Positions 40,681 through 51,555 of a DNA stretch of 64,000 nt are shown in pieces (the stretch's first letter is position 1; the number at the start of each line of letters is the position of its first letter). Both the position numbers and the translations under genes were made by a program. Source of the DNA: Methylobacter sp. (GTDB lineage: Bacteria > Pseudomonadota > Gammaproteobacteria > Methylococcales > Methylomonadaceae). The stretch is from contig JAURZV010000052.1 in NCBI GenBank assembly GCA_030653175.1, positions 1 to 64,000 on the forward strand, read 5' to 3'. Under the pieces are notes generated by a model. The model had not been told where the DNA came from. It made no database searches and worked only from the letters and a program-made list of their open reading frames with translations.

Positions 40681-41586
40681 ATGCATAATAAGGATACGGT
40701 AGTGACAAAAGATAAAAATATGAGAATTATTGCAATATTCGCACATAACGAAGCAAATAAGATAATTGCGTGCTTAGAGAGCGTTAAAAAGGCCATTAGG
40801 GTTGGAGACGAATGCATTGTCCTAAATAATGGCAGTACAGATAACACGGGTTCGCTTGTTGAGGAATTTTTAAAAACAAACAGTTTTTGTCGACTTGTCA
40901 CAATTGATGTCGGGGATAAAGCGAATGCCTGGAATGTTTTTATGCACGAGCTAGGAATAGAGGCGGACTTATTTTATTTTTTGGATGGTGATTGTGAAAT
41001 TGCGCAAAACTCACTTGATGCCCTAGAAAAATGCTTTGTAATTACCCCTATTGCTAACGCTGCGGCTGCACTCCCTTCAGATAGAGTCTCACTAAGAAAT
41101 AGAGAAGAAATGATAAGGGTAGGGGGACTGGCAGGGAATCTATATGCACTTCCCAAACAATTTGTTGAAAGATTACGAAAAAACAAGGTATACCTCCCAT
41201 TCGGTCTTATAGGTGATGATTCTCTTGTTGGTGCACTGGCATATTGGGATTTGAATCCAAAACTGGATTGGGACAAGACAAGAATCGTCATTTGCAAAGA
41301 TGCTGAGTTTTCATATGTTCCTCTGTCTCCTTTCTCACTGAGAGACATTCGTCTGTATTACAAGAGAAAAATTAGGTACAGCTTGCGATATTTTCAAACT
41401 AGACTAATGAAAAGACCGCTAAAAGACCACGGATTGGCTGCAATACCTAAAAATATTGAGGATTTGTATATAAGCTATTCCTCTGAAGTAAAAATAACAT
41501 GGAGAGGAATTGATACTTTTTTTGATTATTTGGCAGCTAAAAGGATCAGGAGGTGCATAATAGAACGATCTAATGCTTGCTTATGA
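40681..41586 (+). CDS. Glycosyltransferase family 2
   Basis: IIAIFAHNEANKIIACLESVKKAIRVGDECIVLNNGSTDNT; DLFYFLDGDCEI. Confidence 0.75.
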   Translation: MHNKDTVVTKDKNMRIIAIFAHNEANKIIACLESVKKAIRVGDECIVLNNGSTDNTGSLVEEFLKTNSFCRLVTIDVGDKANAWNVFMHELGIEADLFYFLDGDCEIAQNSLDALEKCFVITPIANAAAALPSDRVSLRNREEMIRVGGLAGNLYALPKQFVERLRKNKVYLPFGLIGDDSLVGALAYWDLNPKLDWDKTRIVICKDAEFSYVPLSPFSLRDIRLYYKRKIRYSLRYFQTRLMKRPLKDHGLAAIPKNIEDLYISYSSEVKITWRGIDTFFDYLAAKRIRRCIIERSNACL

Positions 41587-41932
41587 CTTCTCGCTGCTGA
41601 ACTTTACGTTGTGCAACAATGGTTGTGCTTCTCAATAAATTCAGAACCAATTAAATCAATCAACCAAATTAGTAATGAATCAGAATATTTTAATGTCAAT
41701 CGCACTAAAGGCTGTCTACCTAGTCAGGTAAGGTGAGCGCATGCTTTTAGTATCCACACGAAATGGAGTGTCACTTTCTACGATGAATGCACAAAACACC
41801 GAAAATACGGAAAAATGGCGTGCAAAACAGCTGCCCGCAAGGACTCAACAAAAGAAGGACAAAAATTATATGGCTTTGAAGCTAAATCGTCAAAGAGCCC
41901 CGTTAAGAGGTATTGCTTATGAGATGTGAGAA

Positions 41933-42943
41933 TTGATCCTGGTCACCGGCGGTGCCGGATATATAGGTAGTCATACTTGTGTGGCTTTGTTACAGGCTGG
42001 CTATGAAGTGCTGGTGCTGGATAACTTTTGTAATAGCAAGGCAGAGTCTTTGCATCGGGTAGCCTCTATCACCGGTAAGGCGGTGCCGCTGGTGCAGGGT
42101 GATGTACGTGACCGTGATCTGCTGCGGGAGGTCTTCGGTACGCATGCGATTGACGGGGTGATCCATTTCGCCGGTTTAAAGGCTGTGGGCGAGTCGGTGG
42201 AAAAACCCCTGACCTACTATGATACCAATGTGTCAGGTAGTGTGGTTCTGACCGAAGTGATGGCGGAGTTTGGCATACAGATGTTGGTATTTAGCTCGTC
42301 TGCTACGGTATACGGCGATCCAGTCAACCTGCCGATTCGTGAGGATTTCCCGGTGGGTGCGACTAACCCATATGGACGTTCCAAGCTGATGGTGGAGCAG
42401 ATTTATACCGATGTAGCGAATTCTGATAAGGCATGGCGTATTGCTCTGCTGCGCTATTTCAATCCTGTTGGGGCGCACGTTAGTGGCGCCATGGGCGAGG
42501 ATCCCAACGGTATTCCCAGTAATCTAATGCCTTATATCAGTCAAGTAGCGGTAGGGCGGCGCGAGCAGTTAACCGTGTTCGGCAATGATTATCCCACAGT
42601 GGATGGTACCGGTGTGCGCGATTACATTCACGTAATGGATCTGGCAGAGGGACATGTACGGGCATTGGCCTGGCTGAAGAACCAAACAGGCGCTCATGTG
42701 TTTAACTTAGGTACCGGGCGCGGCTATAGCGTGTTGGAGATGGTGAGAGCCTTCGAACTTGTTTCTGGTCGTCCTGTACCTTACCTTATTTCGCCTCGGC
42801 GTGCCGGAGATGTAGCAGAGGTGTATGCCGATTCCTCTAAAGCGGAGCGGGAACTGGACTGGAAGGCGACTCGTGACATTGAGGTTATGTGTCGAGATAC
42901 ATGGAATTGGCAGAAACAAAACCCCCAGGGTTACCCGGATTGA
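41933..42943 (+). CDS. galE: UDP-glucose 4-epimerase
   Basis: ILVTGGAGYIGSHTCVALLQAGYEVLVLDNFCNS; YFNPVGAHVSGAMGEDPNGIPSNLMPYI. TTG start. Confidence 0.93.
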   Translation: MILVTGGAGYIGSHTCVALLQAGYEVLVLDNFCNSKAESLHRVASITGKAVPLVQGDVRDRDLLREVFGTHAIDGVIHFAGLKAVGESVEKPLTYYDTNVSGSVVLTEVMAEFGIQMLVFSSSATVYGDPVNLPIREDFPVGATNPYGRSKLMVEQIYTDVANSDKAWRIALLRYFNPVGAHVSGAMGEDPNGIPSNLMPYISQVAVGRREQLTVFGNDYPTVDGTGVRDYIHVMDLAEGHVRALAWLKNQTGAHVFNLGTGRGYSVLEMVRAFELVSGRPVPYLISPRRAGDVAEVYADSSKAERELDWKATRDIEVMCRDTWNWQKQNPQGYPD

Positions 42944-43129
42944 ACGACTGTAAAATTTCCGTTTTTGGCCGTGATACTCATCAAGGCAGAATTATATATA
43001 ATGCGCAATTTTGAGCATGAGGATTATGTAATCAATCCTCAAATGAACGAGTTTTTTGTAGCGGCCTAATAGTTAAGAGTCATCGCAATAACGTTTTTTC
43101 TCAATTAATTAAAAATTTAGGACGTAATA

Positions 43130-44458
43130 ATGAAAGTAACGGTGTTTGGTTCTGGCTATGTAGGTTTAGTAACAGGCGTTTGTTTGGCCGAGGTTGGTAA
43201 TGATGTTGTTTGCATTGATGTTGATCAAGAAAAAATCGACAACTTAACAAAAGGCATTATCCCAATTTATGAACCCGGCTTAGAAGCTCTGGTTATTGAG
43301 AATCAGCAAGCAGGTCGGATAAAATTTACGACTAATATACAAGAAGCCGTTAGTCATGGCACTTTCCAATTTATAGCTGTTGGTACACCCCCAGATGAAG
43401 ATGGTGCGGCGGATTTGCAATATGTTGTAGCCGTCGCTAAGTCGATCGCTGAAAACATGAATGAATACCGTATTGTCGTTGATAAATCCACGGTGCCGGT
43501 GGGCACAGCCGATAAAGTCAAGGAGGTCATGCTCGAAGTTTTGAAAGAGCGTGGTGTGGAGATTGATTTTGATGTGGTTTCAAATCCCGAGTTTCTAAAA
43601 GAAGGCGCCGCTATTACCGACTTCATGAAGCCCGATAGAATTGTAGTGGGAACGGATAATCCAAGAACGGCGGAGTTATTAAAAGCGCTCTATGCGCCAT
43701 TCAATCGCAGCCATGACAGAGTCATCATCATGGATATTCGTTCGGCCGAATTAACCAAGTATGCGGCTAATGCCATGTTAGCAACAAAAATCAGTTTTAT
43801 GAATGAATTGGCTAATCTTGCTGAATTATTAGGCGCGGATATCGAGCATGTCAGAAACGGCATAGGCTCTGATTCCCGTATAGGTTATTCTTTTATTTAT
43901 CCCGGCTGTGGTTATGGTGGCTCTTGTTTTCCTAAGGATGTCAAAGCGCTGGAGCGGACTGCACAACAGGTTGGATATAATGCAGAATTACTCAATGCCG
44001 TCGAAAATGTAAATGACCGTCAAAAGCAAGTTATTGTTAATAAAGTTCTTCAGCACTATAGCGGCGATGTCAAAGGAAAAGTTTTTGCGCTTTGGGGTCT
44101 GGCATTTAAACCTAAAACAGATGACATGCGGGAGGCGCCAAGTCGAGTTATATTGGAAGCATTAATCAAAGCAGGTGCGAGTATTCGAGCCTTTGATCCG
44201 GAAGCAATGGACGAAGCAAAAAGAATTTATGGCAACAAGCAAGGTTTAACTTTAGTCAAAACTGCAGAAGATGCCTTGCAAGGCGCAAATGCATTAATCG
44301 TTGTGACAGAATGGAAAAATTTTTGGAGTCCTGATTTTGATCATATAAGAAATACCTTAAAAGATGCTGTAATCTTTGATGGTAGAAATTTATACCAGCC
44401 TGAACTGCTTAAAAAACAAGGAATTATTTACTACGGGATAGGACGGACGAACAGTTAA
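43130..44458 (+). CDS. ugd: UDP-glucose 6-dehydrogenase
   Basis: [52 protein letters not shown]. Confidence 0.94.
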   Translation: MKVTVFGSGYVGLVTGVCLAEVGNDVVCIDVDQEKIDNLTKGIIPIYEPGLEALVIENQQAGRIKFTTNIQEAVSHGTFQFIAVGTPPDEDGAADLQYVVAVAKSIAENMNEYRIVVDKSTVPVGTADKVKEVMLEVLKERGVEIDFDVVSNPEFLKEGAAITDFMKPDRIVVGTDNPRTAELLKALYAPFNRSHDRVIIMDIRSAELTKYAANAMLATKISFMNELANLAELLGADIEHVRNGIGSDSRIGYSFIYPGCGYGGSCFPKDVKALERTAQQVGYNAELLNAVENVNDRQKQVIVNKVLQHYSGDVKGKVFALWGLAFKPKTDDMREAPSRVILEALIKAGASIRAFDPEAMDEAKRIYGNKQGLTLVKTAEDALQGANALIVVTEWKNFWSPDFDHIRNTLKDAVIFDGRNLYQPELLKKQGIIYYGIGRTNS

Positions 44459-44619
44459 GTTTTCTGTGGCAATCCGATGTAATTTTGGGAGTATGTAGTC
44501 CTGTCAGCATATTGCAAAAATTCCAATTCATAGTATGCAAATTAAATGTCATTAATTGACAATTAAGGATTTCAATTTTACAGGATATTTAAAAAGCTAT
44601 ATCTGGCTAAAAAAACACC

Positions 44620-45798
44620 ATGAAGATTCTTACATTTACAACACTATATCCAAATAATATAAAAAATAGTCATGGCGTTTTTGTAGAGCAGCGCTTGAGA
44701 AATTTGTTAAAGATTGAAGGAATTAAAGCCAAAGTAATCGCTCCGGTTCCATGGTTTCCGTTTGTATCCGATAAATTTGGACAATACGCACAATTTGCAA
44801 AGATATTAAAAACAGAAGAGCGTTATGGTATTTATATTAGCCACCCAAGATACCTTTCAATACCTAAGATCGGCATGACATTAGCGCCGATCTTAATGGT
44901 GCTGGCGCTCTATCCAATACTGAAAAAAATGCTAAAAAATAATGAGGATTTTGACTTAATAGATGCGCATTATTTCTATCCCGATGGCGTGGCTGCGGCA
45001 ATACTCGGTAAAATACTGAACAAGCCAGTGGTTGTTACTGCTAGAGGAACAGATATTAACTTAATCCCAAATTTTTATTGGCCTAGAAAGATGATTGTTT
45101 GGGCGGCAAAACACGCAGATTCAATTATTACAGTTTGTCAGGCACTCAAGGAAGAGCTCATCGTTTTGGGAGTCGATCCTACAAAAATTCATGCACTTAG
45201 AAATGGTGTGGATTTAGAGTTATTTTTTCCTGAAGAAAGAGCTCAGGCCAAGCAAAAGCTCAAACTTAATCGTTCAACTATCTTGTCAGTTGGCCATTTA
45301 ATAGAGCGAAAAGGTCATCATTTAGTAATTGAGGCCATGCCAGGCTTGCCCGAATATGAGTTACTTATTGCCGGTGATGGTGTGGAAATGCCAAGGTTAA
45401 AAAAGTTAGCTGATGACTTGAATGTCTCAGACCGAGTTACTTTTCTGGGTGCGGTATCCCATCATCAACTAGTCACCATTTACAGCGCAGTAGATATATT
45501 GGTTCTTGCATCAAGCCGAGAAGGCTGGGCCAATGTACTGCTGGAAGCGATGGCCTGTGGAACGCCGGTAATAGCAACGAATGTTTGGGGGACCGCCGAG
45601 GTAGTTACTGCACCTGAAGCAGGAATGCTAATCGAAGAACGTTCCTCTAAGGAGATCGCTAAGGCTGTTAGAACCATAGAAACAAACATGCCATCACGAA
45701 AAGACACACGAGAATATGCAGAAAAATTTTCATGGGATGAGACAGTGCATCGCTTGTATAACTTATTTGAAAAAATTATTAAAAATCAATTGCCGTGA
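44620..45798 (+). CDS. Glycosyltransferase family 4
   Basis: FTTLYPNNIKNSHGVFVEQRL; LASSREGWANVLLEAMACGTPVIATNVWGTAEV. Confidence 0.88.
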   Translation: MKILTFTTLYPNNIKNSHGVFVEQRLRNLLKIEGIKAKVIAPVPWFPFVSDKFGQYAQFAKILKTEERYGIYISHPRYLSIPKIGMTLAPILMVLALYPILKKMLKNNEDFDLIDAHYFYPDGVAAAILGKILNKPVVVTARGTDINLIPNFYWPRKMIVWAAKHADSIITVCQALKEELIVLGVDPTKIHALRNGVDLELFFPEERAQAKQKLKLNRSTILSVGHLIERKGHHLVIEAMPGLPEYELLIAGDGVEMPRLKKLADDLNVSDRVTFLGAVSHHQLVTIYSAVDILVLASSREGWANVLLEAMACGTPVIATNVWGTAEVVTAPEAGMLIEERSSKEIAKAVRTIETNMPSRKDTREYAEKFSWDETVHRLYNLFEKIIKNQLP

Positions 45799-45814
45799 TC
45801 TGTCAGGATAGCCA

Positions 45815-46972
45815 ATGAAAATTTTATATCATCATCGTATAGCCTCGAAAGACGGACAATATGTGCACATTGAAGAATTAATTACAGCATTAAAAAACTT
45901 AGGGCATGAAATTATAATGGCTGAACCAAAAGCTATAGGCCAGAAAAGCTTTGGAAAAAGTTCAAATACTGTGCAAACAATACGTAGAATATTACCCGGG
46001 TTTCTACATGAAATTATCGAATTCTTCTATACATTTCTTGATTTTATAAAAATTTCAATGCTTATTGTAAAACATAAGCCTGATTGCATTTATGAACGTT
46101 ACAATCTATTTTTCCCATCGGGAATATGGGCAAAAAAGCTCTTTAAATTGCCATTATTATTAGAAGTTAACTCACCATTATATGAAGAAAGAAAAAAGAA
46201 TGAGGGCATAAAGCTAAATTTTCTAGCAGAATGGTCGGAGAGATTTACATGGAGAAATGCAGATTATGTTTTACCGGTTACCTTTGTATTAGCCGAAAAA
46301 ATAAAGCAAAAAAAGGTTGCTGATGACCATATTGTTGTTATACCCAATGGTATTAACCGTGCACGTTTTAGCAACGCTATTAAAAGTGAAGATATAGTTG
46401 ATCAGTTTAACTTGAATAATAAACTTGTTCTTGGTTTTGTAGGCTTTGTCAGAGAATGGCATAGACTAGATCGTGTGCTTGATGCTATAGCTAATAACAA
46501 AGATAAAAATTGGCATTTATTATTAGTAGGTGATGGTCCAGCTAGAGATACCATAGAGCAACAAGCTAGACAAGATGGCATTGAAGATAGAATAACTATA
46601 ACTGGAATTATTGATCGAGATGAGATTTCACGTTATATAACAGTATTTGATATTGCATTGCAACCCGATGTTGTAGCGTATGCATCTCCTCTTAAATTAT
46701 TTGAATATATGGCTTTAAGTAAGGCTATTTTAGCACCTGACCGAGATAATATACGGGAAATTTTAACCCATAAAGAAAATGCGCTCTTATTTGATTCGGA
46801 TGACGATCAATCCTTTATGAAACATCTTTTGGACTTGTGTCTGAATAAAGAGTTAAGGGGACGCGTTGGACTTGCAGCAGCAAAAACCGTTGAAGATAAA
46901 AAATTATATTGGGAAGAGAATGCACGGCGTATAGAAACATTATTCAATCAATTAAATAATGCTTCTATATAA
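45815..46972 (+). CDS. Glycosyltransferase family 4
   Basis: GFVREWHRLDRVLDAI, LLLVGDGPARDTIEQQA, PLKLFEYMALSKAILAPD. Confidence 0.85.
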   Translation: MKILYHHRIASKDGQYVHIEELITALKNLGHEIIMAEPKAIGQKSFGKSSNTVQTIRRILPGFLHEIIEFFYTFLDFIKISMLIVKHKPDCIYERYNLFFPSGIWAKKLFKLPLLLEVNSPLYEERKKNEGIKLNFLAEWSERFTWRNADYVLPVTFVLAEKIKQKKVADDHIVVIPNGINRARFSNAIKSEDIVDQFNLNNKLVLGFVGFVREWHRLDRVLDAIANNKDKNWHLLLVGDGPARDTIEQQARQDGIEDRITITGIIDRDEISRYITVFDIALQPDVVAYASPLKLFEYMALSKAILAPDRDNIREILTHKENALLFDSDDDQSFMKHLLDLCLNKELRGRVGLAAAKTVEDKKLYWEENARRIETLFNQLNNASI

Positions 46973-47148
46973 CAAAAAGTAGAAGGTAAGTTATATAAAA
47001 AACATTAGAAAGATCCGGTTATATATTTAACTATAATTAAAATTTAATAGTAAAAATATAGAAAAATGAGCATATTTTTAATATGCAGCCCGATAGCGTT
47101 GCCGATATGGTTTTTAACCCACACCTAAAATAAACACAAACTTTAAAA

Positions 47149-48981
47149 ATGACATTCATAACAGGCTGGATAAACTCATCCCTTAATGAAGATGAGACAA
47201 ATAACTTAATTAATAAAATAAAAAATAATGTAGTACCATTGCATATTAAAGAGAAGCTCCAAGTCGAAACCAGTAGTTTTTTTACTTGTCTAGCATTGAA
47301 TAACAATATCGAAAAAAAAGAAAACTATTTAATATCAGTTATAGGGACAAACTTGCATGGTGATTCTTCTTTAAGCAGTGCAAAAAAATATAAATTATCC
47401 CTGATTAAAAAATACGAAGAAAATAGTGAGCAGTTTCTATCGCAAATTAGCGGTGGATTCTCTCTGGCATTAGTTGATCAGGAAAAGCAGAAAATAATCT
47501 TGGCAATTGATCCTATTGGACAAAAAAGTCTTTATTATGCTCAAACTAAAAATGGACTGATTTTTGGGTCAACAGCAGATAGCATTATTCAGCACCCTGA
47601 CGTGAGTAATGAAATAGCATTGCAGTCAATTTATGACTACGTGTACTTTCACCAATGCCCCAGTCCCAACACCATCTACAGCAAGGTAAACAAGCTTGAA
47701 GGGGGGCAGATGCTCATTTATCAAGCTGGCAAAATAACGTTGAAGCAATATTGGATGCCTGAATTCAGAGAAAAATTATCTGGGACGATGCAACAAGCAT
47801 ATAAAGAATTGCAAGAAAGATTAATTCAAGTTGTAAAGAAAGAAGTATTAACAGAACAGAGCACTGGTGCTTTTTTAAGTGGTGGATTAGATAGTTCCAG
47901 TGTAACAGGTGCGCTTTCTAAGGTTTATCCCGGTAAAGCGAATACATTTACCATAGGCTTTCCTGTAGAAGGATATGATGAAATCAAATATGCACGTATC
48001 GCTTCCAATCATTTTAAAACCAAGCCTCATGAATATTATTTAACGCCTGAAGATACTGTTGCCGCAATCCCTAAAATAGCTGAACATTATGACGAACCTT
48101 TTGGAAATTCATCGGCTTTACCGACCTATTACTGTGCGAAATTTGCTAGAGAAAATGGAGTAACTCGATTACTGGCGGGTGACGGGGGAGATGAGATATT
48201 TGCCGGCAATGAGAGATACGCAAAGCAATTACTTTTCGAAGCCTATCTGAAAGTTCCTGAATTGATGAGAACCGGCTTTGAGTCGATATTTAACCATCTT
48301 CCGCAATCTCTGCTCAAACAAAAGCTATTCTATAAGGGGAAAAGATACTTGGAACAGGCTAATGTCCCTTTACCTGATCGACTGCAAGACTATAATTTCT
48401 TGCACAGACACAACGCAAATGAGATTTTTACAGGTGAATTCGTAGAAATAGTAAATACGGCAGCTCCCTTGCAATCGCTTAGAGATAGTTACCACAGACC
48501 GCAAGAAGCAACAGCATTAAATCGAATGCTTTATATGGATTGGAAAACAACGCTACATGATAATGACCTGGTAAAGGTCAATAAAATGTGCGAAATGGCG
48601 GGTGTTGAAGTAGTCTATCCCATGCTGGATATGAGTATAATTGATTTTTCTTGTCAAATACCTTCTACTGAAAAACTAAAAAATAGACAGTTACGCTGGT
48701 TTTATAAAAAAGCGATGAATGACTTTTTGCCGCAAGAGATTATAAATAAATCCAAGCATGGTTTTGGCTTGCCGTTTGGAATCTGGCTGAAACAGTACCA
48801 GCCATTGAAAGAGTTGGCTTATGACAGCTTGCATGATCTTAAGAAAAGACCCTATTTCCGTGTAGAGTTTATTGATAATGCAATAAAAATGCATCAAAGT
48901 ATTCATGCTTCTTACTATGGTGAGCTGATTTGGATACTCATGATGTTGGAACAATGGTTACAGGCAAAAGAAAGGAAGTGA
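47149..48981 (+). CDS. Asparagine synthase-like protein lacking N-terminal Cys nucleophile
   Basis: FLSGGLDSSSVTGALSKVYPG and YDEPFGNSSALPTYYCAKFARENGVTRLLAGDGGDEIFAGN; N-terminus MTFITGWINS instead of MCGI. Confidence 0.85.
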   Translation: MTFITGWINSSLNEDETNNLINKIKNNVVPLHIKEKLQVETSSFFTCLALNNNIEKKENYLISVIGTNLHGDSSLSSAKKYKLSLIKKYEENSEQFLSQISGGFSLALVDQEKQKIILAIDPIGQKSLYYAQTKNGLIFGSTADSIIQHPDVSNEIALQSIYDYVYFHQCPSPNTIYSKVNKLEGGQMLIYQAGKITLKQYWMPEFREKLSGTMQQAYKELQERLIQVVKKEVLTEQSTGAFLSGGLDSSSVTGALSKVYPGKANTFTIGFPVEGYDEIKYARIASNHFKTKPHEYYLTPEDTVAAIPKIAEHYDEPFGNSSALPTYYCAKFARENGVTRLLAGDGGDEIFAGNERYAKQLLFEAYLKVPELMRTGFESIFNHLPQSLLKQKLFYKGKRYLEQANVPLPDRLQDYNFLHRHNANEIFTGEFVEIVNTAAPLQSLRDSYHRPQEATALNRMLYMDWKTTLHDNDLVKVNKMCEMAGVEVVYPMLDMSIIDFSCQIPSTEKLKNRQLRWFYKKAMNDFLPQEIINKSKHGFGLPFGIWLKQYQPLKELAYDSLHDLKKRPYFRVEFIDNAIKMHQSIHASYYGELIWILMMLEQWLQAKERK

Positions 48982-49037
48982 AACCTGATATTACTGTTTT
49001 CAATTGAAAATGTTTAAAACCAAAACCCGACAGCGCA

Positions 49038-50009
49038 ATGAATAAATCAATTCCCTTCAAAATCCTAAAAACTCTTGCAACTATTGCTTCCGGCACCGGC
49101 AAAAGAAAAAAGCTTTTTATCCTGATTTATCATCGTGTCTTAGACAAACCTGATTTTATGCGTCCCGGCGAGGTTGATAATGCGGCATTTACTTGGCAAA
49201 TGGAATTACTAGCCAAATATTTCAACGTCTTGCCTTTGCATGATGCTCTGCAAAAAATGCAGATCCACACCTTACCTTCACGTGCAGTATGCATAACTTT
49301 TGATGATGGTTATGCCGATAATTACACCAATGCGTTGCCGATTCTTAAACAGTTCAATTTATCGGCGACTTTTTTTATTGCCAACGGTTTTTTAAATGGC
49401 GGCCGGATGTGGAATGATACGGTTATTGAAGCTGTGCGCAATTTCCCTCTGCCGGAGTTGGATTTAGCCGCCATAGACTTGGGTCGGTTTGATGTCTCGG
49501 ACCAAAGCAAAAAACGTCAAACAGCCGAGCAGATCATCGGGCAAATCAAGCATCTGCCAGCTGTGCAGCGCGATCAACTTGCAGCCCATGTCGGCATGCA
49601 ATCCCAGAACCTGCCGGGCAATTTAATGATGACCACCGAGCAGCTCAAACAACTTTATCAAAGCGGCATGGAAATCGGAGGGCATACCGTAAATCATCCG
49701 ATATTGGCCAAACTGGACAACCAAATTGCAGAGCAGGAAGTTACAGTAAACAAAATCTTCCTCGAAAATATTTTAAATACCTCCCTGCGATTTTTCGCCT
49801 ACCCCAACGGCAAACCTGATCAGGATTATAACCAACAACAAATACCTCTGATCAAAAATGCCGGTTATCAGGCAGCGCTCTCGACCCAATGGGGGGTAGC
49901 GCAGCAGATAAGTGATATTTGGCAGCTACCTCGCTTTACCCCATGGGACAAAAGCCCCATAAAATTTATGTTACGCATGATTACCCTGTATCATAAAGGC
50001 AACGTATAA
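49038..50009 (+). CDS. Polysaccharide deacetylase
   Basis: ILIYHRVLDKPDFM, AVCITFDDGYADNYTNALPILKQFNLSATFFIANGFL. Confidence 0.9.
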   Translation: MNKSIPFKILKTLATIASGTGKRKKLFILIYHRVLDKPDFMRPGEVDNAAFTWQMELLAKYFNVLPLHDALQKMQIHTLPSRAVCITFDDGYADNYTNALPILKQFNLSATFFIANGFLNGGRMWNDTVIEAVRNFPLPELDLAAIDLGRFDVSDQSKKRQTAEQIIGQIKHLPAVQRDQLAAHVGMQSQNLPGNLMMTTEQLKQLYQSGMEIGGHTVNHPILAKLDNQIAEQEVTVNKIFLENILNTSLRFFAYPNGKPDQDYNQQQIPLIKNAGYQAALSTQWGVAQQISDIWQLPRFTPWDKSPIKFMLRMITLYHKGNV

Positions 50010-50038
50010 CACCAATTAATATTACCTAGCACTCATCC

Positions 50039-51331
50039 ATGCGTGACATAGCTATCACCCTTATTGTTGTTATCGGTTGCTTGTATACCTTAAAAAGGCC
50101 CTACATTGGAATACTACTCTGGTCTTGGCTCAGCTATATGAATCCCCACCGGCTAGCATATGGTTTTGCCTACAACATGCCGTTTGCCTATGTTACTGCG
50201 CTTGTGTTGATGGGGGCGATGGTGTTTTCCAAGGAAACCCAAAAACTACCCATCAATGCAATAACCATCCTCTGGATTTTATTTATTGCCTTCATGGGTA
50301 TAACCACTCTGTTTGCTTATTTTCCAGATGATGCAAATAGTTACTACATCCGGGTGCTAAAAATTCAGCTGATTGCATTTATCACTATGATGTTGATAAC
50401 CGATCTAACCAAACTGAATCATTTAGTGTGGGTTATCGCGTTATCCATAGGCTATTACTCTATAAAAGGTGGCGTTTTTACATTATTATCCGGCGGCGGG
50501 GCAATTGTTTGGGGGCCTGCAGACAGCTTTATAGAAGGCAATAATGAACTGGCTGTTGCAACCTTGATGACTGTACCGTTAATGGCTTACCTGTATCAAA
50601 TAAGTAGCCGTAAATGGGTGAAAAAAGGTCTGCTGGTCGCGATGGCCTTGAGTTTTATCGCAGCGATGGGTAGTCAATCGCGTGGCGCTCTACTGGCTTT
50701 TGCTGCCGTGGCAGCCTTTCTTTGGATAAAAAATGATAAAAAAGTTATTGTCGGTATCTGCATGATGATATTAATCATGGGGATTCTGGCGTTTATGCCC
50801 GTATCTTGGTTTAACCGCATGGACACCATTCAAACCTACGAAAAAGATTCCTCGGCAATGGGACGGCTAAATGCATGGGAATATGCCATCAATGCTGCCA
50901 AGGATAATCTTTTGGGGGTTGGCTTTGAATCCTGGAGTCCGATTACTTTTGCTCAATACGCCCCTGATCCAAACGATGTCCATGCTGCGCACAGCATTTA
51001 TTTCATGGTGCTTGCTGATCACGGTTGGATAGGTTTATTGATGTTTTTGCTAATTTTTTATCTAGCCTGGGGAAAATTAAAATACATAATTAAAAATACC
51101 GATAAAAAGCCGGAACTGAAAGAACTCAATTTCCTGGCGAGAATGATACAGGTGAGTTTAATTGCTTATTTGGTTGGAGGGGCTTTTTTAAGTCTTTCAT
51201 ACTTCGACCTGCCTTGGCACTTAGTCAGCTTTGTGGTTATTCTCGAAACAATTCTTGCTAAACAATATTCCGATTATCTCTCTTTGAATAAACAAATGCC
51301 TCATCAAATTAAAAGAAATAAATTCTCGTGA
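50039..51331 (+). CDS. O-antigen ligase/O-glycosylation ligase, exosortase A system-associated
   Basis: Multi-TM; GILLWSWLSYMNPHRLAYGFAYNMPFAYVTAL; Wzy/WaaL-like GVGFESWSPITFAQYAPDPNDVHAAHSIYFMVLADHGWIGL. Confidence 0.88.
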   Translation: MRDIAITLIVVIGCLYTLKRPYIGILLWSWLSYMNPHRLAYGFAYNMPFAYVTALVLMGAMVFSKETQKLPINAITILWILFIAFMGITTLFAYFPDDANSYYIRVLKIQLIAFITMMLITDLTKLNHLVWVIALSIGYYSIKGGVFTLLSGGGAIVWGPADSFIEGNNELAVATLMTVPLMAYLYQISSRKWVKKGLLVAMALSFIAAMGSQSRGALLAFAAVAAFLWIKNDKKVIVGICMMILIMGILAFMPVSWFNRMDTIQTYEKDSSAMGRLNAWEYAINAAKDNLLGVGFESWSPITFAQYAPDPNDVHAAHSIYFMVLADHGWIGLLMFLLIFYLAWGKLKYIIKNTDKKPELKELNFLARMIQVSLIAYLVGGAFLSLSYFDLPWHLVSFVVILETILAKQYSDYLSLNKQMPHQIKRNKFS

Positions 51332-51480
51332 GTATTAGAAAATCGATCCTCATCGCCTTTGCAGAAAAATATGCGACTTTAGCGATTAGTTTTGTCGGTA
51401 TCATGTTAATCGCCAGGCTATTAACTCCCAAAGAAATCGGCATTTATTCAGTGGCATCAGCGGTAGCTGGGATCGCGTAG
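51328..51480 (+). pseudogene. Truncated Wzx-like flippase N-terminal fragment
   Basis: GTG-initiated, 50 codons: VSIRKSILIAFAEKYATLAISFVGIMLIARLLTPKEIGIYSVASAVAGIA*, paralogous to the start of the downstream flippase. Confidence 0.8.
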
Positions 51481-51555
51481 ATGATACCTAATTCGAATTA
51501 TTTTGAATAAAGATAATGACAGATTTTTTACAATTTTTATTAAAAAGGACTGATT

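Noticed and set aside
41741-41929. 62-aa ORF upstream of galE
   Set aside because: No recognisable family, no clear RBS, composition unlike neighbouring proteins; likely spurious.
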